DNA of 5,093 nucleotides from Cellvibrionaceae bacterium (GTDB lineage: Bacteria; Pseudomonadota; Gammaproteobacteria; Pseudomonadales; Cellvibrionaceae). Each line of letters begins with the position of its first letter. The stretch's first letter is position 1. The notes under the pieces were generated by a model that saw nothing but the letters and a program-made list of their open reading frames with translations, made no database searches and had not been told where the DNA came from. Below are positions 1 to 5,093 of this stretch, one piece after another. Location of the stretch: NCBI GenBank assembly GCA_027012915.1, contig JALUYN010000702.1, positions 1 to 5,093 on the forward strand, given 5' to 3'. A program made the translations under genes and the position numbers.

Positions 1-237
1 ATCGCGATCCAAACCTTCGGGGAGCGGAGGAAGGTTATCCCACAAAATGTCGTAGTGTCCCGAAGAGGCCTTGGGATGACGAAAACGCTCGGACATATAG
101 ATGTACTTGCCGCTGCGAGACACATCCAAGTCATTACAAAATTGCGTCATTCGGCTATTGGAATCGTTCAGTATACTGTCGGCTGTTTCTTTGAACGGCT
201 GAAGGCAGAGCTTGGCAACATTTGGTATTAAGGGGCT
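1..237 (-). pseudogene. Partial beta-propeller (SMP-30/strictosidine synthase-like) protein, probable 5'-truncated remnant
   Basis: On the minus strand the frame is open for 79 codons from just after an in-frame TAG (238-240) to the left edge, so the C-terminal part lies outside the window. It contains a segment reading NDLDVSRSGKYIYMSERF, followed by WDNLPPLPEGLDRD. These resemble the 'NDLDV..DG.IYFTDS' and 'DNLPG.PDGI' strands of six-bladed beta-propeller lactonase/strictosidine-synthase-like proteins. Third codon positions rarely carry A, as expected for real coding sequence. The first ATG is at 150-148, inside the conserved part and without a ribosome binding site. Further upstream the same frame meets another stop (TGA) within about 11 codons, and the other frames give only short runs. 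A whole N-terminal region is therefore missing, which suggests a decayed or truncated gene. The family call rests on motif resemblance only; a short intact gene or a sequencing error cannot be excluded. Confidence 0.4.
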
Positions 238-403
238 CTAACCCGGATGTTGCACCAGTTGGCGAAATTTTCAAGCGAGATCAAGCGAAAAACCGGCAAA
301 TGTTACAGAGAACAATTTGTTACAGGTTCAAAACTAAAAATAAGCTTGCATAGTAGAATCCAGCCGTAAAATGGCCATGTACTGGAGCAACATGCGGGCT
401 AAC

Positions 404-1201
404 CTACAACAATATGGTTTCAACAGAAATCTCCTGCCCCCACAACTCTCTGATCACACTGTCATCCAGCGCCGAAACCTTGCTCCGCCAACAACAAAGG
501 TCGCCCGGCATCTGCGCAGGATTTTCTGCTACGTCATCGTTGATTCGACGCAGTAGTTCATTGGCAACGGGGCTGGCAGTATCGATCATCTCCACGCCAT
601 CACCACAAAATTTCGAGATTTCAGGTGCCAGAAACGAGAAGTGTGTGCAGCCCAGTACGATTTGATCAACTCCAGCGTCCAGCAAAGGTCCAACATAACG
701 TTCAACTGCCTCGCGGGTATCATCACCGCACAAGTGGCCTCGCTCCACCAAGCTTACAAAATCCGGGCAAGCTCGCTCCAACAAACACACATCGCTCGCC
801 ACACGCTTTTTTAAACCATTATATGATTGGCTCGCCAGAGTTTGCCTTGTGGCCAACACGCCAACCACGCCTGTTCGGGTCCGCTCAGCCGCGGGCTTGA
901 TACCTGGCTCTACACCTACGATAGGCACGTCATAACGGTCCCGCAAACGATCAACGGCATTCACTGTAGCCGTATTACAGGCCACGACAATGGATTTACA
1001 ACCCTGTTCCATCAGGAACTCCACCACCTTCATTGAACGCCCTTCTATCGTGGACTTTTCTTGCTCGCCATAAGGGTTGTACTGCTGGTCTGCGACGTAG
1101 TGGATCATTTCACCTGGCAGCAGAGCGCGAATGGCTCGAGCAATCGAAAGCCCGCCGACACCTGAGTCGAATATGCCAATGGGGGCGCTGGAATAACTCA
1201 A
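404..1201 (-). CDS. murI: Glutamate racemase
   Basis: This enzyme interconverts L- and D-glutamate in the cytoplasm, supplying D-Glu for the peptidoglycan stem peptide. It is independent of PLP and uses two cysteines as acid/base. The 265-residue product has the usual family length. It shows the N-terminal FDSGVGG motif (Asp12, Ser13), the ACNTAT motif with catalytic Cys75, the LGCTHF motif with the second catalytic Cys185 and His187, and Asp207-Thr208 near the glutamate site. All key residues are intact. The start is TTG at 1201-1199. An in-frame TGA lies eight codons upstream (1223-1225), and the next in-frame ATG is codon 32, past Asp12, so TTG is the only start that keeps the active site. 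No good Shine-Dalgarno precedes it. The TTG overlaps the upstream GFA-family stop as TTGA, implying translational coupling. It is the last gene of a three-gene operon headed by a MarR-type regulator. The stop is TAG at 404-406, and no clear intrinsic terminator follows. Confidence 0.96.
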   Translation of the reverse strand: MSYSSAPIGIFDSGVGGLSIARAIRALLPGEMIHYVADQQYNPYGEQEKSTIEGRSMKVVEFLMEQGCKSIVVACNTATVNAVDRLRDRYDVPIVGVEPGIKPAAERTRTGVVGVLATRQTLASQSYNGLKKRVASDVCLLERACPDFVSLVERGHLCGDDTREAVERYVGPLLDAGVDQIVLGCTHFSFLAPEISKFCGDGVEMIDTASPVANELLRRINDDVAENPAQMPGDLCCWRSKVSALDDSVIRELWGQEISVETILL

Positions 1202-1608
1202 GCTGCCCCCGGTGGAAATTCGTCAAACTGGGGCAGATTGTCGTGAATATCATACCAGCCTGGCTTTGAAGCGACGTGCATATGAGCCTGTGGTAGCAGC
1301 GAAGGCGAATCAGTTAAGACGCCATAGCGCACGTGAAGCAGACCGGATTGCGGTTTCTCACCATAGAGCGGGGAGCCACATGCGCTGCAAAAAATGCCCA
1401 CTGAAGACTCACTGCGCTGGTAGCGTTTCAATAAATGCTCACCGCCAGTAACTTCAAGCGCTGCAGCGGGTAAACCGCCGATAGCTGCGCCGGCGGAACC
1501 CGAGGCACGACGGCAGCGCGAGCAATGACAATAACCTGCGTATAAAAATGCATCGGCTACGGAGAACCGCACAGCTCCACACAGGCACTGACCGGACAAT
1601 CGTTTCAT
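1198..1608 (-). CDS. GFA-family (Gfa/CENP-V-like) zinc-binding protein
   Basis: A 136-residue protein of the GFA (glutathione-dependent formaldehyde-activating enzyme-like) fold, small zinc proteins built on a beta-sandwich. The zinc ligands are all visible: Cys8-x-Cys10 (GQCLCGAVRF), Cys27-His-Cys29-x-x-Cys32 (YCHCSRCRR), and Cys74-x-x-Cys77 (FCSACGSPLY). Two zinc sites are typical of the family. Function varies and is often unknown. The formaldehyde/glutathione activity named for the founder cannot be assigned from sequence, and no adjacent formaldehyde dehydrogenase is seen here. I start the gene at ATG 1608-1606, not at the TTG six bases upstream (1614): AGGAG at 1620-1616 sits 7 nt before the ATG but only 1 nt before the TTG. 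It begins 13 nt after the MarR-type gene's stop and its TGA overlaps the murI TTG by 4 nt, so it is the middle gene of a co-transcribed trio. A detoxification or thiol-linked role is only inference. Confidence 0.88.
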   Translation of the reverse strand: MKRLSGQCLCGAVRFSVADAFLYAGYCHCSRCRRASGSAGAAIGGLPAAALEVTGGEHLLKRYQRSESSVGIFCSACGSPLYGEKPQSGLLHVRYGVLTDSPSLLPQAHMHVASKPGWYDIHDNLPQFDEFPPGAA

Positions 1609-1615
1609 CTCCAAA

Positions 1616-1620
1616 CTCCT
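1616..1620 (-). promoter_or_regulatory. Ribosome binding site of the GFA-family gene (start-deciding)
   Basis: AGGAG read on the minus strand lies 7 nt upstream of the ATG at 1608-1606. The alternative TTG at 1614 is only 1 nt away, too close to be used. The site sits entirely in the 13-nt gap after the MarR-type gene. Confidence 0.75.
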
Positions 1621-1621
1621 G

Positions 1622-2047
1622 TTAAGAGATACTCCGCAGCATCGACAGCAGAGTATCCGTCTGTTCTTCTGTTAAACCACCGAGCAGGCTGCTGGACTTC
1701 TGTTTCAGGCTTGCTGTGGCATCGCTATAGATGGTTTCTCCTGCCGCGGTAATCTGCACCAGACTGACTCGGGCATCGCGCTCACTGCTGGCTTTACTCA
1801 CCAGACCGATTTTCTCCATAGGCTTAAGCAATCGCGTCACCCCTGAGGCGGTGCGCCCCAGCTCTTCAGCCAGATCAATTCGACGCAACGCCCCCTGGGG
1901 TGCCTGAGCCAGAATATCCAGGACCATATACTCCGTCAGACCAATACCGTGAACCGCCCCCAAACTGTTATCCAGTTTTCGGGACACGTCGGCGGTCTTG
2001 CGCCACAGCGATTTTACTACCGAGGCACTAGTGCTTGATGTGCTCAT
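1622..2047 (-). CDS. MarR-family winged-helix transcriptional regulator
   Basis: A 141-residue cytoplasmic DNA-binding protein, expected to act as a dimer and usually as a repressor released by a small ligand. The winged helix-turn-helix spans about residues 37-102. The recognition region is LAEELGRTASGVTRLL (about 59-74). The wing carries the family signature as SSERDARVSLVQIT (Asp91, Arg93), and flanking helices at both ends form the dimer region. It has no cysteine, so an OhrR-type thiol switch is ruled out and a non-covalent ligand is more likely. I start at ATG 2047-2045 because AAGGAG (2058-2053) lies 5 nt upstream. An in-frame TTG at 2062 would place that ribosome site inside the coding region. 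It is the first gene of an operon with the GFA-family protein and murI, and has its own promoter with an overlapping palindrome, suggesting autoregulation. The ligand is unknown. Confidence 0.93.
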   Translation of the reverse strand: MSTSSTSASVVKSLWRKTADVSRKLDNSLGAVHGIGLTEYMVLDILAQAPQGALRRIDLAEELGRTASGVTRLLKPMEKIGLVSKASSERDARVSLVQITAAGETIYSDATASLKQKSSSLLGGLTEEQTDTLLSMLRSIS

Positions 2048-2052
2048 TTCAA

Positions 2053-2058
2053 CTCCTT
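2053..2058 (-). promoter_or_regulatory. Ribosome binding site of the MarR-type gene (start-deciding)
   Basis: AAGGAG on the minus strand, 5 nt before the ATG at 2047. It supports that start over the upstream in-frame TTG at 2062-2060, which would overlap it. It directly abuts the operator palindrome. Confidence 0.75.
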
Positions 2059-2088
2059 GCAATATGCTTGATCACTCAAGTATATTGC
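2059..2088. promoter_or_regulatory. Palindromic operator, probable binding site of the MarR-type regulator
   Basis: A 30-bp inverted repeat with two 13-nt arms around TCAC. The left arm is GCAATATGCTTGA and the right arm is TCAAGTATATTGC. The arms are complementary at 12 of 13 positions; the exception is a G/T pair. It covers the -10 hexamer and the expected transcript start of the regulator promoter and ends at its ribosome binding site. That is where a MarR-type autorepressor binds. Size and position fit the family; binding itself is inference. Confidence 0.72.
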
Positions 2089-2106
2089 AACAATAAAAAT
2101 AAGCAA
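2079..2106 (-). promoter_or_regulatory. Sigma-70-type promoter of the marR-GFA-murI operon
   Basis: Read on the minus strand, a -35 box TTGCTT (2106-2101) is followed after 16 nt by a -10 box TATACT (2084-2079). The predicted start is near 2072, giving a leader of about 25 nt. The -10 box lies inside the palindrome at 2059-2088, so a bound repressor would block polymerase. It lies in the 103-bp gap after the chemoreceptor stop and gives the operon a start of its own. Confidence 0.65.
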
Positions 2107-2150
2107 GTCCCAGCGTAAATTCATCCACGCTGAAAAATGGGAAAGTGAGT

Positions 2151-3749
2151 CTATACCTTGAATCTACCTACCAGGGATTCCAATGAACCCGACAAGTCCC
2201 GCAATGAACCGGAGGCCTCGCGAGTCTCGCCACTACCCTGGGCAACAGTATCTCCCAAGCCCTTGAACTCGTTGACCTGACTGCGCACGCTGCAAACCTC
2301 CTGGCGCACAGCTCCGGCTAACTCAGCCACCTCGGTGGAAGCCTGACTGAGATCGAGAATCGTCTGCTGAATATCCGACAGACTGGCGACCGTAGTCTGA
2401 GCCAGCGCAACAGACTGCTGCGCCTTCTCCTGATTGGAAGCCATGGTATCTACCGACTGGGTAATGGACGTGACAATATTGTCGAGCATGGTGTTTATTT
2501 CAACGGTTGACTGGTGCGTTTTGCTGGCGAGACTTCTCACCTCATCGGCCACCACCGCAAAACCTCGTCCCGACTCACCCGCTCGTGCCGCCTCAATCGC
2601 AGCGTTCAAGGCCAGCAAATTGGTTTGATCGGCAATTTCAGCAATAGTACTCACCACACTGGATACCTGATCACCGGCTGTGCGCAACTGCAACAGCATA
2701 TCCGCAGTGGTTTCAATGTCACCCGCCAAGGCCGCGATACTGGACGAGGTATTCTCCACTTCTCTTGCCCCCTGCTGTACTTCTGTCGCACCACGAGCGG
2801 CAGTTTCCGAAGCTGCTTCAGAGCGCACAACACTGTGCTCGATTTGCTCTTCGAGATTGACCATCACGCTCACCAGGCGATCAATTTCCTGATTCAACCG
2901 AGATACTGTTGCGTCGGACGACTCTGATGCCCGCCCCAGTGTATTTACCGACTGACTGATACCTTGAATAGCCGCAGCCACATCGCTCATGCCAGCTCGA
3001 AATACCCCCAGCAACTGATTGACACTCATTGCAGCCTGGCCGACCTCATCGGACGACGCGATTTTAAGCTGCTGTGTGAGATCCTGATCACGGCTGACCT
3101 GCTCCAGAGTACCCGACAGTTCAACGATGGGCTTGGCGATCTGCTGACGCGACACACTGTAGGCCACCATGGCAAACAGGGCGATGACACTGACCAGTAC
3201 AACCACCAGAGTGACCGAACCCGCCAACTCATCTTCAATGATCACTGAACTGTCTGCAGCCGATTGTTGTACCTGCTGTTTAATATCACTCAACTGTTGG
3301 CGCGCCGAATTGGCCTCTCCGGACAGGCTGGCCAGCTGCACGCGGGCAGCGTCCCAATCAACACTATTGGCAGCCATGATCCGCCTGAGTTGATCCAGAC
3401 CTGACGCCAAATCCTGCAACGCTGAACTCAGCCCGTCGGTATTCAGAGCTCCGCCCAATACGGAAAACTGTTGATCAATGGAACCCGCGTGTTGGCGCCG
3501 CTCCTGATCGAAGGTATCCACGTCAATAGTGGTGCCATACAAGGAAAAGGCACTGATCTCCAGACGATTGATACCCGCGCCCACCTGCTCCAAAGCCGAT
3601 AGCTGCGGCAGTGTATCGTCGATAAACATCCCGACCTGGTCTTGTACGCCGCGGCTGGTTTGGGTCAAAAGTACCGCTGCTACAAGCGTTATCACTAGAA
3701 CGCCAGCGTATCCGAACAGAATTTTGCTGCTGATGGAGAGAGATTTCAT
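2151..3749 (-). CDS. Methyl-accepting chemotaxis protein (transmembrane chemoreceptor)
   Basis: A 532-residue inner-membrane chemoreceptor that signals through CheW/CheA to the flagellar motor. Order of parts: transmembrane helix 1 (about 10-30); a mostly helical periplasmic sensor of about 145 residues (about 32-176), probably a four-helix bundle; transmembrane helix 2 (about 178-199); HAMP (about 201-253, with Pro207 and the DEVG at 234-237); and a long coiled-coil signalling domain. Its hairpin tip is highly conserved: [20 protein letters not shown] (373-392) followed by [12 protein letters not shown]. The arm after the tip is about 140 residues, consistent with a 40-heptad-type receptor, though I could not align it. 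The C terminus ends GRFKV, with no NWETF-like CheR/CheB tether. I start at ATG 3749, giving [10 protein letters not shown] before the first membrane helix. An in-frame TTG at 3767 has no ribosome site; the ATG has a weak GGA 7 nt upstream. A sigma-28 promoter lies upstream. The ligand cannot be told from sequence. Confidence 0.95.
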   Translation of the reverse strand: MKSLSISSKILFGYAGVLVITLVAAVLLTQTSRGVQDQVGMFIDDTLPQLSALEQVGAGINRLEISAFSLYGTTIDVDTFDQERRQHAGSIDQQFSVLGGALNTDGLSSALQDLASGLDQLRRIMAANSVDWDAARVQLASLSGEANSARQQLSDIKQQVQQSAADSSVIIEDELAGSVTLVVVLVSVIALFAMVAYSVSRQQIAKPIVELSGTLEQVSRDQDLTQQLKIASSDEVGQAAMSVNQLLGVFRAGMSDVAAAIQGISQSVNTLGRASESSDATVSRLNQEIDRLVSVMVNLEEQIEHSVVRSEAASETAARGATEVQQGAREVENTSSSIAALAGDIETTADMLLQLRTAGDQVSSVVSTIAEIADQTNLLALNAAIEAARAGESGRGFAVVADEVRSLASKTHQSTVEINTMLDNIVTSITQSVDTMASNQEKAQQSVALAQTTVASLSDIQQTILDLSQASTEVAELAGAVRQEVCSVRSQVNEFKGLGDTVAQGSGETREASGSLRDLSGSLESLVGRFKV

Positions 3750-3855
3750 ATTCAGGTCCAATACCAAATGGGAGGTGAACGTCTTTCAGACTAGCAAAGA
3801 TAGTCCAAGTTCAGGCTGACGGCAGCCAGTTTAAAATTAGCTTGTTTGAATAGAG

Positions 3856-3882
3856 TTATCGGCCATAGCCGCTTTTGCTTGA
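3856..3882 (-). promoter_or_regulatory. FliA (sigma-28) promoter of the chemoreceptor gene
   Basis: Read on the minus strand, TCAAGCAA (3882-3875), an 11-nt spacer, then GCCGATAA (3863-3856). The -10 box matches the sigma-28 consensus GCCGATAA at 8 of 8 positions. The -35 box has the TCAAG core used by Pseudomonas-type FliA promoters. The spacer is exactly the consensus length. The predicted start near 3850 leaves a leader of about 100 nt before the ATG at 3749. Chemoreceptor genes are standard late (FliA-dependent) flagellar genes, so the assignment fits. Confidence 0.78.
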
Positions 3883-3951
3883 TACGCGCACAACCTACCA
3901 AAAACCTAACAATATCAACACGTTACCTACAAACCTTACAATTTTATCAAC

Positions 3952-3978
3952 TCAAGTTTTTCGACTTATGGCCGTCAA
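3952..3978 (+). promoter_or_regulatory. FliA (sigma-28) promoter of the unknown plus-strand gene
   Basis: TCAAGTTT (3952-3959), an 11-nt spacer, then GCCGTCAA (3971-3978). Against TAAAGTTT-N11-GCCGATAA this is 7/8 and 6/8, with the exact spacer. The predicted start is near 3985, giving a leader of about 29 nt before the ATG at 4014. The -10 box is weaker than that of the divergent chemoreceptor promoter 88 bp away, but the same TCAAG core and spacing recur in the opposite direction. No better sigma-70 promoter was found in the gap. Confidence 0.62.
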
Positions 3979-4013
3979 CAGTAACAGGAGCGTATTTTGA
4001 AAAGGAAATCCCT

Positions 4014-5093
4014 ATGCAAATCCCCCCTATCTACGTCTCGTCGTTTTACAACAGCTCAGCCAGCACCCGCTCCGAAAACAACGAACCGCAACGTATCAAA
4101 CCAGAGGATGTAAGCAACGCACTGCGCAATATTGAAATACCGGACCTGGAATCACAGCGTCTGGGCAGCATCGACACGACGCCCATGGTTGTCTTTAAGG
4201 GTAACGGCAGCTATCACTTTATGTATCAGTCGGAAAAGACCGACCGTATGCAAGCAATCCTGGGCCGCCTTACTGAAGAGCAGGGAAATATCCTGATAGA
4301 CCTCGGCCTGCTTAGAAAGGACGAGTTTCTGGATTTTGCCGAAGGCCTCAGCGAAACCGACTTCCAGAATTTTGCCGATACCACACTGGCTTTAACCACG
4401 CGCCCGCAGCGGGAAACCCTGGTCGACAATTTCTTTAATTCCGGCGAGGCCATAAAAGACTTTTTCAACAGTCTCCAGAATATGGATACGGAAACCGTGT
4501 CCAGGGTTTTGGCAAAAACCAAGCAGCTGAGTGCCGGCGTGCCAATTCGCGATTTTTCCGAAACCTACAATGCCATAGGTAAACTGAAAGAAGGCTCAGC
4601 CGCCGCCAATGAATTGCAGAGTTTTGTACGAGCGATTAGCACCCTTGAACCGAGCGAAGTAAACAGCAAAACCAATGAATTTCTGGATCACTTGCAGTTC
4701 TACGCCGACGATCAACAGGCCGACCTGATTCAGGTTGCCGGTATGGATCTGGAATCCGCAATGCGAGCGATGACGCAGTTTCAGGGCTACGATAAAACCA
4801 CGCAAGATGCTGCCTTCTCGTTCCTGGCCGACCTAACACGCTCCATCAAATCCTACGCCCACCCACCACCGGTATCCGCTGAGAACCCATACGCCGAAGC
4901 AGGAAAACCAGGTTGGTCAGGATCATTATTGGGCATACATTCCGATTCCAAAGAAGTTGTTCTGGAGATGGTGGACGAATTCGTCACGCTGACAGAAAAC
5001 TACGTCATGAGCGACGACCAGATCACAACGATGAGCACCAAGCTCTCATCGCTGGACAACGAAAACAGGCGCACCTATCTGAGCATTACCAGT
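4014..5093 (+). CDS. Uncharacterised, cysteine-free helical protein (3'-incomplete), probable flagellar-regulon member
   Basis: An open frame of 360 codons without a stop, running off the right edge. The start is ATG 4014, with AAGGAA (4002-4007) 6 nt upstream. I do not recognise the family. There is no signal peptide or membrane segment. Residues 1-35 are Ser/Asn-rich and likely disordered, 36-75 may hold a small beta part, and 78-280 are mainly amphipathic helices. Residues 283-310 form a Pro/Gly-rich linker with the only Trp (301), and a further helical block follows (311-360). A pattern of a hydrophobic helix end, then an acidic or Ser/Thr turn, then a new helix recurs (for example GRLTEEQ at 84-90, EGLSETD at 110-116, QNMDTET at 155-161, STLEPSE at 209-215, SSLDNEN at 345-351). 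There is no cysteine in 360 residues. Codon use looks like that of the neighbours. The upstream sigma-28 promoter and the divergent chemoreceptor suggest a motility-linked role, for example a flagellum-associated, possibly exported, protein. That is inference. Confidence 0.85.
   Translation, partial: MQIPPIYVSSFYNSSASTRSENNEPQRIKPEDVSNALRNIEIPDLESQRLGSIDTTPMVVFKGNGSYHFMYQSEKTDRMQAILGRLTEEQGNILIDLGLLRKDEFLDFAEGLSETDFQNFADTTLALTTRPQRETLVDNFFNSGEAIKDFFNSLQNMDTETVSRVLAKTKQLSAGVPIRDFSETYNAIGKLKEGSAAANELQSFVRAISTLEPSEVNSKTNEFLDHLQFYADDQQADLIQVAGMDLESAMRAMTQFQGYDKTTQDAAFSFLADLTRSIKSYAHPPPVSAENPYAEAGKPGWSGSLLGIHSDSKEVVLEMVDEFVTLTENYVMSDDQITTMSTKLSSLDNENRRTYLSITS

Noticed and set aside
1..234. A plus-strand open frame of 77 codons ending at TAA 232-234.
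   Set aside because: It is the exact codon-phase antisense of the minus-strand frame, which has propeller-like motifs and coding-like third positions. The plus translation shows no recognisable motif.
2111..2132. A hairpin (CAGCGT/ACGCTG) after the chemoreceptor stop, considered as its terminator.
   Set aside because: The stem is only 6 strong pairs plus wobbles, and the T-run lies about 11 nt beyond the stem, so it does not fit an intrinsic terminator.
2434..2927. Long plus-strand open frames inside the chemoreceptor gene.
   Set aside because: They are antisense shadows of a well-supported coding region, with no motif or ribosome site of their own.
3770..3778. A strong plus-strand Shine-Dalgarno-like GGGAGGTGA in the divergent gap.
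   Set aside because: No start codon at suitable spacing is followed by an open frame; the nearest frame stops within a few codons.
3914..3942. A possible sigma-70 promoter for the right-hand gene with TACAAT at 3937-3942 as the -10 box.
   Set aside because: There is no recognisable -35 box at 16-18 nt, whereas the sigma-28 element just downstream has both boxes and the exact spacer.
4226..4839. Minus-strand open frames of 67-98 codons inside the right-hand gene.
   Set aside because: The plus frame is open for 360 codons with a good ribosome site and upstream promoter. The minus products are low-complexity Arg/Ser-rich shadows.

Overview
The window looks like chromosomal DNA of a motile, probably aquatic gammaproteobacterium. 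This is inferred from the gene families, moderate base composition, Shine-Dalgarno sites, and promoter boxes of the TCAAG / GCCGATAA type typical of the flagellar sigma factor FliA in Pseudomonas-like bacteria. The genus cannot be named from the sequence alone.

Layout: (1) 1-237, minus strand, the open 3' part of a probable SMP-30/strictosidine-synthase-like beta-propeller protein. It has no credible start and an in-frame stop just upstream, so it is probably a 5'-truncated remnant. (2) 241-403, a short gap with only small direct repeats. (3) 404-2047, minus strand, a tight three-gene operon read as marR-type regulator -> GFA-family zinc protein -> glutamate racemase (murI). The first gap is 13 nt and the last two genes overlap by 4 nt (TTGA). 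A near-perfect 30-bp palindrome covers the -10 element and transcript start ahead of the regulator, which points to autoregulation of the whole operon. (4) 2151-3749, minus strand, a complete transmembrane methyl-accepting chemotaxis protein. (5) 3750-4013, a divergent regulatory region. (6) 4014 to the right edge, plus strand, the first 360 codons of a long, cysteine-free, helical protein that I do not recognise.

The most interesting signal is in the divergent region. Both flanking genes carry a FliA (sigma-28) promoter with the exact 11-nt spacer, one on each strand. The chemoreceptor is an expected member of that regulon. The unknown protein is therefore predicted to be a flagellar/motility-regulon protein of undescribed role. 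The second point of interest is that peptidoglycan D-glutamate synthesis (murI) is placed, by position and by translational overlap from a TTG start, under a cysteine-free MarR regulator and next to a GFA-family protein.
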